Below, one piece after another: positions 33,801 to 45,800 of a stretch of DNA of 64,000 nt (position 1 is its first letter; every line of letters begins with the position of its first letter). The position numbers and the translations under genes were made by a program. Origin of the DNA: Rhineura floridana. Lineage: Eukaryota > Chordata > Lepidosauria > Squamata > Rhineuridae. The stretch covers positions 232,406,927 to 232,470,926 of the forward strand of contig NC_084481.1 of NCBI RefSeq assembly GCF_030035675.1. The letters are read 5' to 3'. The notes under the pieces were generated by a model. That model was not told the DNA's origin. It did no database searches and was given only the letters and a program-made list of their open reading frames with translations.

Positions 33801-36800
33801 TTTCTGTGAATGCCCTGTGCACTCTGCGCACAGCTGCCATCAACCAAGATAGCAGCAGAGGCTTCTCTAAAGGCCTGATGCCCCTACTGCCATCTTGATT
33901 GATGGCGGGCATGTGCGCGCACACAGTATAGCGTACATGCATGCATGCCATCAATGAAGATGGTGGGGGGGGTATTAGCCCTTTAGAGAAGCGTCCACCA
34001 CCATCTTGGTTGATGGCAGCGACCTGCACACCCAGCACACAGAGCATTCACAGAAAGAGAGAAGAGGTAGGTGGAGCGGTCCTGCACAGTCTGTGGGGGG
34101 TGCTGGGAGCGGGGGGCCCAGGGCAGGCTGGTGCCCAAGGACCCAGTCATCCCTGGCACCAGCCCTGCTAATATGCATATCTTTGGGTGCAGTTTGGCCT
34201 GATATAATGCACTTTCGTACGCTAGTTTCACTAATATATGCACTATCATTCACACTTTACCCTAACATGTGCACTTTTGTACATATTATGTGGCTGAAGA
34301 AATGGACTGCAAAATTCAGAGAAGGGCGACTTTCAAAGGATGGCTGCATTTCAGTTCATTTTGGGAAATGTGAATTAACCGGGTTCACCTTTAAATGCGT
34401 ACTGAATTTCTCCCCATCTTAGGTCTTAGATACTTGCAAAATAATAATGAGGACTTGAAGTCAGTAATCAGGATTCTGAGAGGCTTGACTCCCCTGAAGA
34501 TGTCCTGTCTTCCCTTGCAGTCTGCTGCTGTCCTGCTGATGCTCTGGACTTCTTGCAGACTCAGATGAAGGATGATACCGAACGGATTCGTGTGGGATTT
34601 TTAAGGAATCTAAACATGATTGTCAGCAGCGATGAGCGTAAGCAGCAAAGGCCACAATCCAAATCACCCTCATAGATGCATAGAAGAGTAACGCTTAGCA
34701 TTCAGTACAGCCCTTTGGAGCAAGGCCGGGCAGGCTTCAGTCTTGGGGCTTTTACTTTGTTGTTTACGGGAATGCTCAAAGTCCATCAGTCAGTGCAAAA
34801 TACTTGCTCCGCGGGACAGACACAGAGCTTGGAAAAGTTACTTTTTTGAACTACCGTCAGCCCCAGCCAGCATGGCCACTGGATTGGGCTGATGGGAGTT
34901 GTAGTTCAAAGAAGTAACTTTTCCAAGATCTGGACAGACACATACCTCACGGTGCAAGCCAGTGAAAGAGACCACCTGGGAAAGGGCCATGGGTCAGTGG
35001 TAGAGCAAATGCTTTGGTTGCAAAAGGTCCCAGCTCCAGTCCTTAGAATCTCCAGGTAGGGTCAGGAACGATCTCTTGGAGAGCTGTTGCCACTCAGTAT
35101 AGACAATCCTGATCTGGATGCATCAGTGATCCGACTCAGTAATGAGAAACAACAGACAAAATGGCAGGAAACCCCCAAACAATGAAAATGGTATCAAAAT
35201 GATTTCTGAGTAGACAAAGGCAAGACTGCATGTAAAATGTGTGTGTGTGGGGGTGGGGGTGTTAGGCAGCCTCTGTTGTGTAACAATGTTTTTTTTTAAT
35301 AATATGTTTTTAACCCTTTTTTTAAAGATGTTTCTAAAGCTTTTTTAAAATGTTTTTAACATTGTTTTGTTTTAATGTATTTTAAGGTCTTTTTATGATG
35401 TTTTAAAGTGTTTTTAGCATTTCTGTTTGCTGCCCTGGGCTCCTGCTGGGAGGAAGGGGGGGATATAAATATAACGACAACAACAAACAACAACAATAAT
35501 AATTGCAAACCATTTGTTCAAACGCTTCAGATTATTATGATGAGCAATTCTCCATTTTGTTCTGATGAAGCACGAAACGGGATGCAATCCCTGAGATCTT
35601 GTCATACAACATAATTTGGTGTAATGGTTACACAACACTGACTCCCATGTTCATTTTACATGCAATCACTTTTTATACCATTTTCATTGTTTTGGATTCC
35701 TGTTGTTTCATATACCCTTGGGGACCTTCTCCTTTTGCTTCTGGCCGCATCTGCGCTAATATTCAAAGCGGTATCATAGCACTTCAAACAGTCATGGCGT
35801 CCTCCAAAGAATCCTGGGAAGTGTCATTTGTGAATGGCACTGTTAGGAGACCCCCTCTTCCCCTCACAGAGCTACAGTTTTCAGAGTGGTTTAACAACCA
35901 ATCCCTCCTCTTAAGGAACTCTGGGAATGGTAGCATTGTGAGAGGAATGGGCGTCTCCTAACAGCTCTCAGCAGGATCCTTTGGGGGAAAACATGACTAT
36001 TCAAGTGGTATAAATGTATAGTGCAGACTGAGCCTCTGACTCAGTGTAAGACAGTCTCTCATGCTCCTGAGTTGGTGGACTCTCCTTTGTTAGAGCTTTG
36101 CAAGCAGAAGTTAGATGGGCACCTATCAGGGATGTTGTAATAGTAGTTTCCGGCATCAACAAGGGGGCTGGACTAGATGGCATTTGAGGTTCCTTCTGAC
36201 TTGATGATTCTATGCCCCTAGCTCCAACTTAACATGAAGTTTGGCCTTTCGACAAAGAGAGAGAGAGAGACTTTTTTGAGAGCTGGAGACACTCTGAACC
36301 GGTTTTGTGGGGTGTGTGTGTATTGTTTCACAAACCTTAGTGTGAGATATATCTGGTGCCATTCATATCAGAGCCCCACTGAAATCCTCTGTGCCTCTCC
36401 GGTCTCTTCTAGCATGCGGGACCAGAAATAAGAAGCGCCCAATTGTGGAAGCAGTTAAATGTCTTCTGGATGACCACCGTGAAGGGGTAAGGCCAGGGAA
36501 GGGGCTCTTCTGGAGCACTGGAATCTCACCACCTTAACACACAGCTTTCTTGGCAAACAGTACTGGAAGCGAGGATTGCCACTTTTTTTTTTTTTTACTG
36601 ACCCTCAGGGTGCTGGGGCCACTGCTTATATCTGCCCCGACACACATACTCTGCTACCTTTTTTTGACTGGAAGGATCTAGATTCCTTGGGCATCTAGCA
36701 CCCTCCAAGCAGTGTCAGGGGCCATCCTTGGGCCATGGTTCAGCGGCAGAGTCTCTACTTTGCCCTCAGAAGGTCCCGGGTTCAATCCCTGACACCTCCT

Positions 36801-39800
36801 GACAGGGCTAGGAGAGACACCTGCCTGAAAACCTGGAGAGGCACTGCCAGTCAGTGTGAACAATCCTGAGCTAGATGAGACCAATGGTCTACAGCAGTAT
36901 AAGCAGCTTCCCGTGTTCCCACAATGCCTCTGGCCTCATATTGTTCTGGGGCAGGAGTAGCCAATGTGGTGCCCTTCAGTTGAACAGCAACTCCCATCAT
37001 CCTTTCCCATTGGCCAAGGTGGCTGGGGCTGATGGGAGTGGGAATCCAACATCTGGAAGGCACCACATTGGCTAATCCTGCTTTGGTGCATTGTGGGAAA
37101 TTAAAAAAACAACTCAGCCCAGCTATCCGGTGTTACTTTGAGCATGGCTACCCGAACTAGGTAAGCCCATCAGAGGTCACCAACAGAGGTGGGGGCCTAC
37201 CAGGAGACACTAATCCCAGCCACCACCCTCAAACATGGAACCAGCCTTCTGGCCCTGCTCTTATGCTGTCAAGTAGGTGAAGTTTCCTCCCCTTTTACCT
37301 CCAGGGCAGGAAAAAGCTTCACCAGTTGAATTTCTGCATAGGGTGCTACTAAGGGCAAAAAACACACCTGTGGATGAGGCAGCACAAATGAGGCCCAGAA
37401 CTCAATGAAGTCCTAATGTACCTTTGTCTGGACTGTACGATTTCAGATTGCGACTGGAGGTTCACACTTCACCATGCTAAAAAAGAAAAAAGTTTCCTGC
37501 GTATTATACACTGTTATGATGATCAGGGAGAAGATTTCCAGGCAGCCCTTCTTTCCAACACAACGGTTGCCTGTCTATGTGCAGGGGCTTCATTGATGTT
37601 GTATGGAGAAGCACTGTGGCCCCCAACTACAGGCTGATGTGGTCCAGTCCAGCCACAGGTGGTGTACTTCATTTAGGCTAGAGTTACTTCCGGCAGATAC
37701 TGTGGTTAGGTAGGCATCCCCTGGAGACAGCGATAGGGGAGAAATGTGATTGGCATTTTAATGAGAATGTACCTAATCAGCACTTCTTGATTCGACACAT
37801 GACCTGAAACACAGCAAAACAGTGCAAAGTTTGAATTTTGCAATGCGGTTCTCCAACCAAATGACATGTACAAAAATGTGTCTATCAGGGGAAAGCATGC
37901 ATAAAAGTGCATTTATTCATGAAAATGCATTATATTGAGGGAAATGGCTAGTTTAGCAAAAACTGCATGCAAAAAATGCATTATATTGGGGGAAATGGCT
38001 TGCACAAATGGCTTGCACAAATAGTGTAGATTAGTGAAAACTGCATGCAAATAATGTGTTCTTTAGGAGAAATCCACATTAAAATGCTGGCAAATTTTCA
38101 TGAGGATTTTGTAACAAAAAAGAAAAAGCAGATCACTGTTGTGAAGGTGGGGAACGGAATTTAAAACTTGAAAAATGAGAAACGGACAGAAACCAAAATG
38201 GTCAGATTTGGCCATCCTTACCTGGAGGGATGAACAGTTCAACATCCCTGTCATCCCTGGTGTTGCAAGATGTGTCCTGACATCAAGAGAGCGGCACACG
38301 ATGCCAGCTGGGCCTCACTTTCCGAAGAAGTAAAGGTGACATTTCTGGCGCCGCTTTCGAGAGATGCAGAGCTAAAGCTAATGGGCCAAGCAGCGGGCAC
38401 AGCAAAGACAAACTTACTTGAATTGTGCGTTGCATCCTGCTAAACAGATATCCCTGACGCTAAACAACAAACGTTTTACCGTCTCAAATGTTAATTGTTC
38501 CACTTACTCCAACCATACGGTGGCAGGGGTGGTAGTGATGACACACTGAGCAAAGCAAGCGGCTAGCGCAAGGCACCTGATCTTGGTCAACATTCTTCAA
38601 CCTCTGACTGGGAGGAAGGGCAGGATATACATTTAATCTATAAACAAACACAAACAAACCTTGGGGTCCCAGGTGTTACCGGACTACAACGCCCATCATT
38701 CTCAGCCAGCTAAGCTGAAGGGAGTTGTGGCCCAGGAACATGGGGGGATCCAAGATTGAAGAACACTGGAATAGATGACCATTGGGTGTCTCTCCCGCCA
38801 TGAGTTCCAGTTTTGGAAAAATGGCGGGGTATAAATAAAGATAATAATAATAATAACAACTGTACACTTGTGTGATTTCTACAGGGCTCAAAACCAATGG
38901 TAATCAGGGCAATCCCTAGTGAATAGCCGATTGTGAGTCCAGCTGGTAAGATGGACTGAGACATTCTAGACTACATTTTGGCATGCTTCCCTACAGAAAA
39001 GGGAAGGACCAGTAGCTCAGTGGCAGAGCACCTTCTTTGCATGCAGAAGGCCCCAGGTTCAGTCCCCAGTGGCATCTCCAGGTAGGGCTGGGAGAGACCT
39101 CTGCCTGAAACCCTGGAGAGCCGCTGCCAGTCAGTGTAGACAATACTGAGCTAGGTGGACCAAGGGCCTGACTCGGCGTAAGGCAGCTTCCTCCATAGTG
39201 TTTCTTTTGTAAACCCGGGTGCAGAGCTAGAATCCTTCACCGGCATATGCTGAGTTTCAAAAAATGACCACCAATCATCTGAACGCAACCTTCAAATTTC
39301 TTTAATGTCTGGCAACATGACGTTACTTTCCCCGCTGCAACAGGTGAGAAAAGCGATCCTGTGCTTTATTAAAGAGCTTCTTCGTTCTCAAAACGTCGAG
39401 GGCTGTGCCGTGTGGGAGATGGTTGCCTATGTCTTCAAGCAGTTCACTGTGCCCATTGGCCAACCAGTAAGTGGGGAACTAGACCATTAAAAAGCCTTTA
39501 GGGAGGCAGTGCAGGGGCGTGGGTCTGTGGTCCCTTTTCAAGGTCATTGTTGCAAGGAGAGGCTTGACTCATTTGGGACACCCATAGGTCTGTGGCTGGC
39601 CTGCGTCTATGGCAGGTGTGGGGAACCTTTGGCCTTCCAGATGACTGAATGACAACTCCCATCAGCCCCAGCAGGCACAGTCAATGGCTAGGGGTGTAGT
39701 TCAGCAACATCTGGAAGGCCAAATGTTCCCCATGCCTAGGCATGGGAGGAGCTCAGGAGGACCAGCTGGCGAGAGGCTGGCTTCACCCTCCACCATTTGC

Positions 39801-42800
39801 CAAGTGAAGTAGTGTCTGGGAAACCAATGTGGATCAATGCCCCTGAATTCTGAGTAGTTTATTTGTTTCAGTGGCGGCTGCTAGCTCCATGTCTGTGGGG
39901 TAGTGGAATCCGCTCCAGGATTTAGTCTGAAGTTGTCCGGTTTGCTGAAGGACCTTGGACAGCTCCCTTACCATTCAGACTCAAACCTGCATCGTGTTCC
40001 ACTGCACAACTGGCATGGAGCCACTGGCCACCACTGATTTGTTTGTTTGTTTACAAGCAATGGGAAGTCAATATTCAAGCTGGGTTTGTAGGAGACTCAA
40101 GATGTCAGGGGTGGGGAGCCTGTCCAGATGAACATCAGGAAAAACTTCCTAACTGTTAGAGTGGTACCACAATGGAACCAATGCCCTCGGGAGGTGGTGG
40201 GCTCTCCAATGCTGGAGACATTGCAGAGGCAGCTGGACAGTCACCTGGTGAGGATGCTTTAATTTGGATTTCTGCATTGAGCAGGGGGCTGGACTCAATG
40301 GCCTTGTAGACCCCTTCCAACTCTACTATTCTATGATTCTATATTGCTGGACCGCAGCACCCATCATCACTAACCATTGGCCATGCTGGCTGGGGCTGTT
40401 GGGAGTTGGAGTCCAACAACCTCTCGAGGATCACAAGTTCCCTGTCTCTGCTATAAATGCATCTTCTTCTTAGCTGAGCCATTCTCTTGCATCTCTTGCT
40501 CAAGCACGGGAAAAGCCCTGTCGCCAACCGGAAGGAAAAAGAAAAAGAAGAGCGCGTTCAAGAACTTTGCATTGATGTCTTGGAGCACTTGAACACTTCT
40601 GCGGAAGGGATGAGTAAAGTGAGTGATTTCTATGGGTTTTGTATCAAGAAGGTAAGAAGAGCCCTTCAGGATCTAGCCGCTGAGCCAAATCAGGCCTATT
40701 CAGAGGTTTGGGGGCTTCTGCCGAGTCAGGTTGAGACAATCATGGATAGCTATGGGTCATATTGGATGACCCAAAGCAGTCTGGGGCCCTCAGGGGATGG
40801 GGCATCAGGCAGGAAGAAGAGGTAGCCATCGCAGGCAGAAAACCCGTGAAAAGGCTGAGACCTAGAAGGTTGGTCCAAATGTCCTGCTTGAAGATAAGTT
40901 TTCCTTCCCGCCTGAGCACAAGATCAGTGCCTCCACTCAACAGTTATGAACAAAGGCATAGATCCTGTGGGATGCAGGTACTGGGAATCCACTTGCAAAA
41001 GAGCACCCCACAGAATTAATCCCTCTCCCAGCCATATGTTTAATTAGGATTTTGTTTCCCCCCATTAAACATTAGCTCTGCCCCCAAACTTATTCAGGAG
41101 TGGCTCTGAGGTGGGGTGAGTAGTTCTTGGATTGACCCAGGGTGGGTCAGCCTGATGACACCTTCCCGGATCAGAGCCATGGGTCAGCTCGGAACAGGAG
41201 GGTTGTGCACAGCCATAATAAACGTATTTTTGTACAAATTCATTGTCTGGAGTACTACGTGGCAAAATTTAGGGAAGTGCTTAACTTAATTTTGTTGTTG
41301 ATATTTAACCAATTCGAATTGTCCGTTGTGAATTTAAATGTCTTTATATTTAAATGTATAGACCAAAAGCGAGAGTGAGGGCAGGAAGCATTCTCTTCAC
41401 TCTGATTTAGCTTCATGCTGCCACTGCGAAACCTGTCTGACTTGGCTATATGCTTATGTCACAAAGCACCATCAGAGTGAAGGCAATGTTCCTCACCCTC
41501 ACTCTGGGACAACCAAAGGAAAAATGGGACAAAGCACAACTTTGAATAGTGAAGAAGTGGAAAACTATGTGATCAGGGCATGAGGGGATTTTATGGAAAC
41601 CTCTTCACCTGGTTCCTTTTTGAGCCAGAAATTGTAGTTTTAGAAAAGGGGCAGAGAACATTTTTCAGCCTCATTGAGAAAAGAAGGCTGAGGGGTGATG
41701 TGATAGCACTCTTCAAGTAACTTGAAAGGTTGCCACACAGAGGAGGGCCAGAATCTTCAATAGTCCCAGAGTTCATGACACAGAATAATGGGCTCAAGTT
41801 ACAGGAAGCCAGACTTCGGCTGAGCATCAGGAAAAACTTTCCAACTGTTAGAGCTGTCCAACGATGAGACCAATGACCAATGGAAGTGGTGGGCTCTCCA
41901 ACGCTGGAGGCAGCTGGACAGCCACCTCTCGGGGATGCTTTAAGTTGGCTTCCTGCATTGAGCAGGGGGTTGGACTTGATGACCTTAGAGGCCCCTTCCA
42001 ACTCTACTCTTCTATGATTCCCTTTCGAAGAAGCTTCTGAGGGCCGCGTGCCAGTGTTGTGTGGGGCCAGATGCATAATTGGACAGAGGCACAGATGTAC
42101 AGTGAGAGTCAGAGGTTCCCCTATACACCCACCGATATCTTTCCATCCTTAAGCAAGCAAGAGGCATTATCACCGTTCAAGGGCTTGTTCCAGCCAGGCA
42201 AAAATCACTCAAGGAGGGTGTGGACTCCTGTGGGGGGGGGAGGTCTAGAAAGAGCTCAGAGGGCCAAATAGTCCTGGAGGGCTGCATTTGGGCCCCAAGG
42301 CCTGAGACTTTCCACCCCTGTTTCTGAATATTCAGCTCAGCCCTATAGTGGGCCCATTATAAAGATTGTTCCAATGAAATGAAACACAGTGCCAATCAGG
42401 CCGTGGAGACTGGTGGCTCCAGAGTCAGTGGGGCAGTGAATCCACTCCAGGTTTTGGTCCAAACTTTCAAGTACCTTGAACAGCTGTGGCTCCGCCGACA
42501 TCAGAGCCAGCAGCCTCCAGTGCAATCTGGGTAAGAACTGCATGGTGTCACCCTCCTCTTTGCAGGCTCTGTGGCCAAAGCTCCTCTTCTTTGTGGTGCC
42601 AGCTGTGTACACTCCGACTCTGACCCCGCTCTGCAGATGTTTGAAGGAGCTGGCCTTCATTCGGCAGGACGATTCAACCCTTTTCCTTGGATCCTGCAAA
42701 GGAGGTTTGTTGAAGGAGGTTATTAAAGGTCAGCCCACGTGTTGGAATGAGGGGGTGATACAGGTATGGCAGTGTGGAATCTACCCCTTTTGCTCTTCCC

Positions 42801-45800
42801 ACCAGAGGGCCTCCTCAGTAGTAGAGGGATAAACTTAAACAGCCAAGCTTACTGATGAACAATTCTACAACAGTCCCAGCTGTCCAGAGGTTCCATCAGA
42901 ATGATCCTATGGCAGAGTCAGCCAACCTTTGAGCACATTTGGAGTTCGGTGCGTCAGTCACATTTGGGTGTCAGTCACAAAATGGCTGCTGTGGAAGCAC
43001 GGAATAGCACAAAATGGCTGCCATGGTGAACCTGGCAAAATGCAACTTAGCTGCCACATTATAAACAGCAGAAGAAGGCGCCAAATGATGCAGACATGCC
43101 CCTTCCATCAGCCCTCCATCTGTGGGGAAAAGTCACGTACATCAGCCACCGCTGTGCTCCCTAACAGAGAAGTTATTTTCACCTCTCATCTGTTAGAACA
43201 GAATGGAGGCTGGGTGTCCAGTCCTGGCATCCATTGAAATGTGTGGATGTTTACTGGGGCGTATTCTGTGTAAGAGAGTCCGAGCCAGTGCAAACAGGAA
43301 CTGAGCAGGAAGAGCAAACAGTTCCTCATCCATTCTGGAATTCTGAGGGGATATTTGCCAAGTCCTTTCACAGGCACCATAGGAAGTATTGGCAGGCACA
43401 TTGGTGCCTGTGAGTGCCACACTGGTGATCCCTGTTTGATGTTCTTCCTGACATGCTAGTTTTCTACATGTAGGGTAGGGAGAAGCATTTGTCTGGTGGG
43501 GAGGAGCATTTTGTTCAATGAGTCCTCACAGACAAACTGCAGTCATGTGACTCTGATGTGGTACACCCCAGATTTGGTCTCAATCTGCACTAGACACTTA
43601 AAGCAGTATCATACCACTTTAAACAGTCATGGCTTTCCTCAAAGAATTGTGGGAAGTGTAGTTTGTTAAGGGTGGTGAGAGTTGTTAGGAGACTCCCTGC
43701 TTCCCTCCCTGAACTACAATTCCCAGAATCCCCTGGGAAGAGGGATTGATTGTTAAACCACTCTGGGAAATATGGTCCCCCCCAGCTCTATGCTTCTATT
43801 TTTCTAAGCTTAACTCGGTATTTGGAGAGAATCACGTGTTATCTCTATTTTTCACCATTAGTAAAATGAGGAATTTATTAAATAGCTATTTTGTAAGTCA
43901 TATGCAGTCAAATGTGTATGTCTGTTCACCAAGTGCTTTCAGAACACCTGCAATCATTTCTTGGAAACTATCTCATTGGGGAGATTTGGGAGGTATATGA
44001 ACAGCAGAAAACCATCCCATCCTTCCAAGACTGCTGTAATGAGTTTTCTTCTCACTCCTCTTTCCTTTCTAGTGTGTCTTCCAAGTGCCCAAGGACTGGT
44101 GGCAAGGCTTCTGGTGAGGAATGCTTAGAAAAAGCCATTTTTCTTCCTTGAAAAAAAAATAAGCCTATGTGCTCAAGGTACATTTAAATACACTAAATCC
44201 CCTTCCACTGGGTCTTGTTGTTATGTGCCTTCAAGTCAATTATGACTCATGGCGACCCTATGAATCAGTGACCTCCAAGAGCATCTGTCGTGAACCACCC
44301 TGTTCAGATCTTATAAGTTCAGGTCTGTGGCTTCCTTGATGGAATCCATCCATCTCTTGTTTGGCCTTCCTCTTTTTCTACTCCCTGCTGTTTTTCCCAA
44401 CATTATTGTCTTTTCTAGTGAATCACGTCTTCTCATGATGTGTCCAAAGTATGATAACCTCAGTTTCATCATCTTAGCTTCCAGTGATAGTTCTGGTTTA
44501 ATTTGTTCTAACACCCAATTATTTGTCTTTTCCATGGTATGCGCAAAGCTCTCCTCCAACACCACATTTCAAATGAATTGATTTTTCTCTTATCCACTTT
44601 TTTCACTGTCCATCTTTCCCATCCATACAGAGATCAGAAATACCACTGTCTGAATGATCCTGACTTTAGTGTTCAGTGATACATCTTTGCATTTGAGGAC
44701 CTTTTCTAGTTCTCTCACAGCTGCCCCCCCCCCCAGTCCTAGCCTTCTTCTGATTTAGTCTCCATTTTGGTTAATGACTGTGCCGAGGTATTGATAATCC
44801 TTGACAAATAAAGCATCAGAATCTCTGCCACAAAAGTGGTTCTGGATCCCAACTTTGCAATGAAACAACATTCCTGTTTATCTAAATTAACAATTAATTA
44901 AATCTCGCTGCTCCACCGGAATAAGCCATATGGACCTTTCCAGGACTGTGCTTAGTTGAAAATGGAAATGGGCTGCCTTCAAGTCGATTCTGGCTTACGG
45001 CGACCCTATGAACAGGGTTTTCATGAGGCTGAGAGGCAGTGACTGGCCCAAGGTCACCCAGTGAGCTTCATGGCTATGTGGGGTTTTGAACTCTGGTCTC
45101 CCAGGTCGTAGTCCGACACTTTAACCACTACACCACACTGACTCATGTAGAAATAGTTCCCTGGTCTTCAGAGAGGACACAGAGCAGAGTCTTCACTAAC
45201 CTGGTGCTCTTCAGCTGCCATCAGCTACAGCCAGCAAGACCAATAGTCAGGGATGAAGGGAGCTGTAGTCCAAAACATATGGAGGGCACAGGTTCCTTCC
45301 CTTGTACAAAGGAATCTGATTTATACCTAGCTGGACCAAGTCAATATTGTCTACACTGACTGGCAGCAGCTCTCCAGGGTTTCCAACAGGGGACATTCCC
45401 AGCCCTACCTGGAGATGCTCTACGATTGAGCTACAGCCCTTCTCCCCCCCAAAAAAATACAAGCATAGGAAGGTGCTTTATTCTGAGTCAGATCATTGGC
45501 CCACCTAGTTGAGCACTAACTACACTAACTGGCAATGGCTCTCTGGTGTTCCAGACAGGAGTCTTTCCCAGTCCTTGCTGGAGGTGCCAGGGACTGAACC
45601 TCCAGATGTTCCAGGGTTGAGCCTGGGGCCTTCTGCATGCAGATCATATGCTCCACCACTGAGCTAAGTGTGCTGACAATGGTGGCCTTCATGAGTTTTA
45701 GATGTTGGCAGTCACAGATGGAAGGATGAGTGTTTGGATCCTGGTTCCAGAATAGAGTTGCCAGGTTCAGGGCCTGAGACTGATCCTGTATCTTTAGGAG

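Noticed and set aside
39005-39195. tRNA gene suggested by A- and B-box motifs
   Set aside because: No complete cloverleaf and many similar copies with the same 3' body; these are tRNA-derived SINEs.
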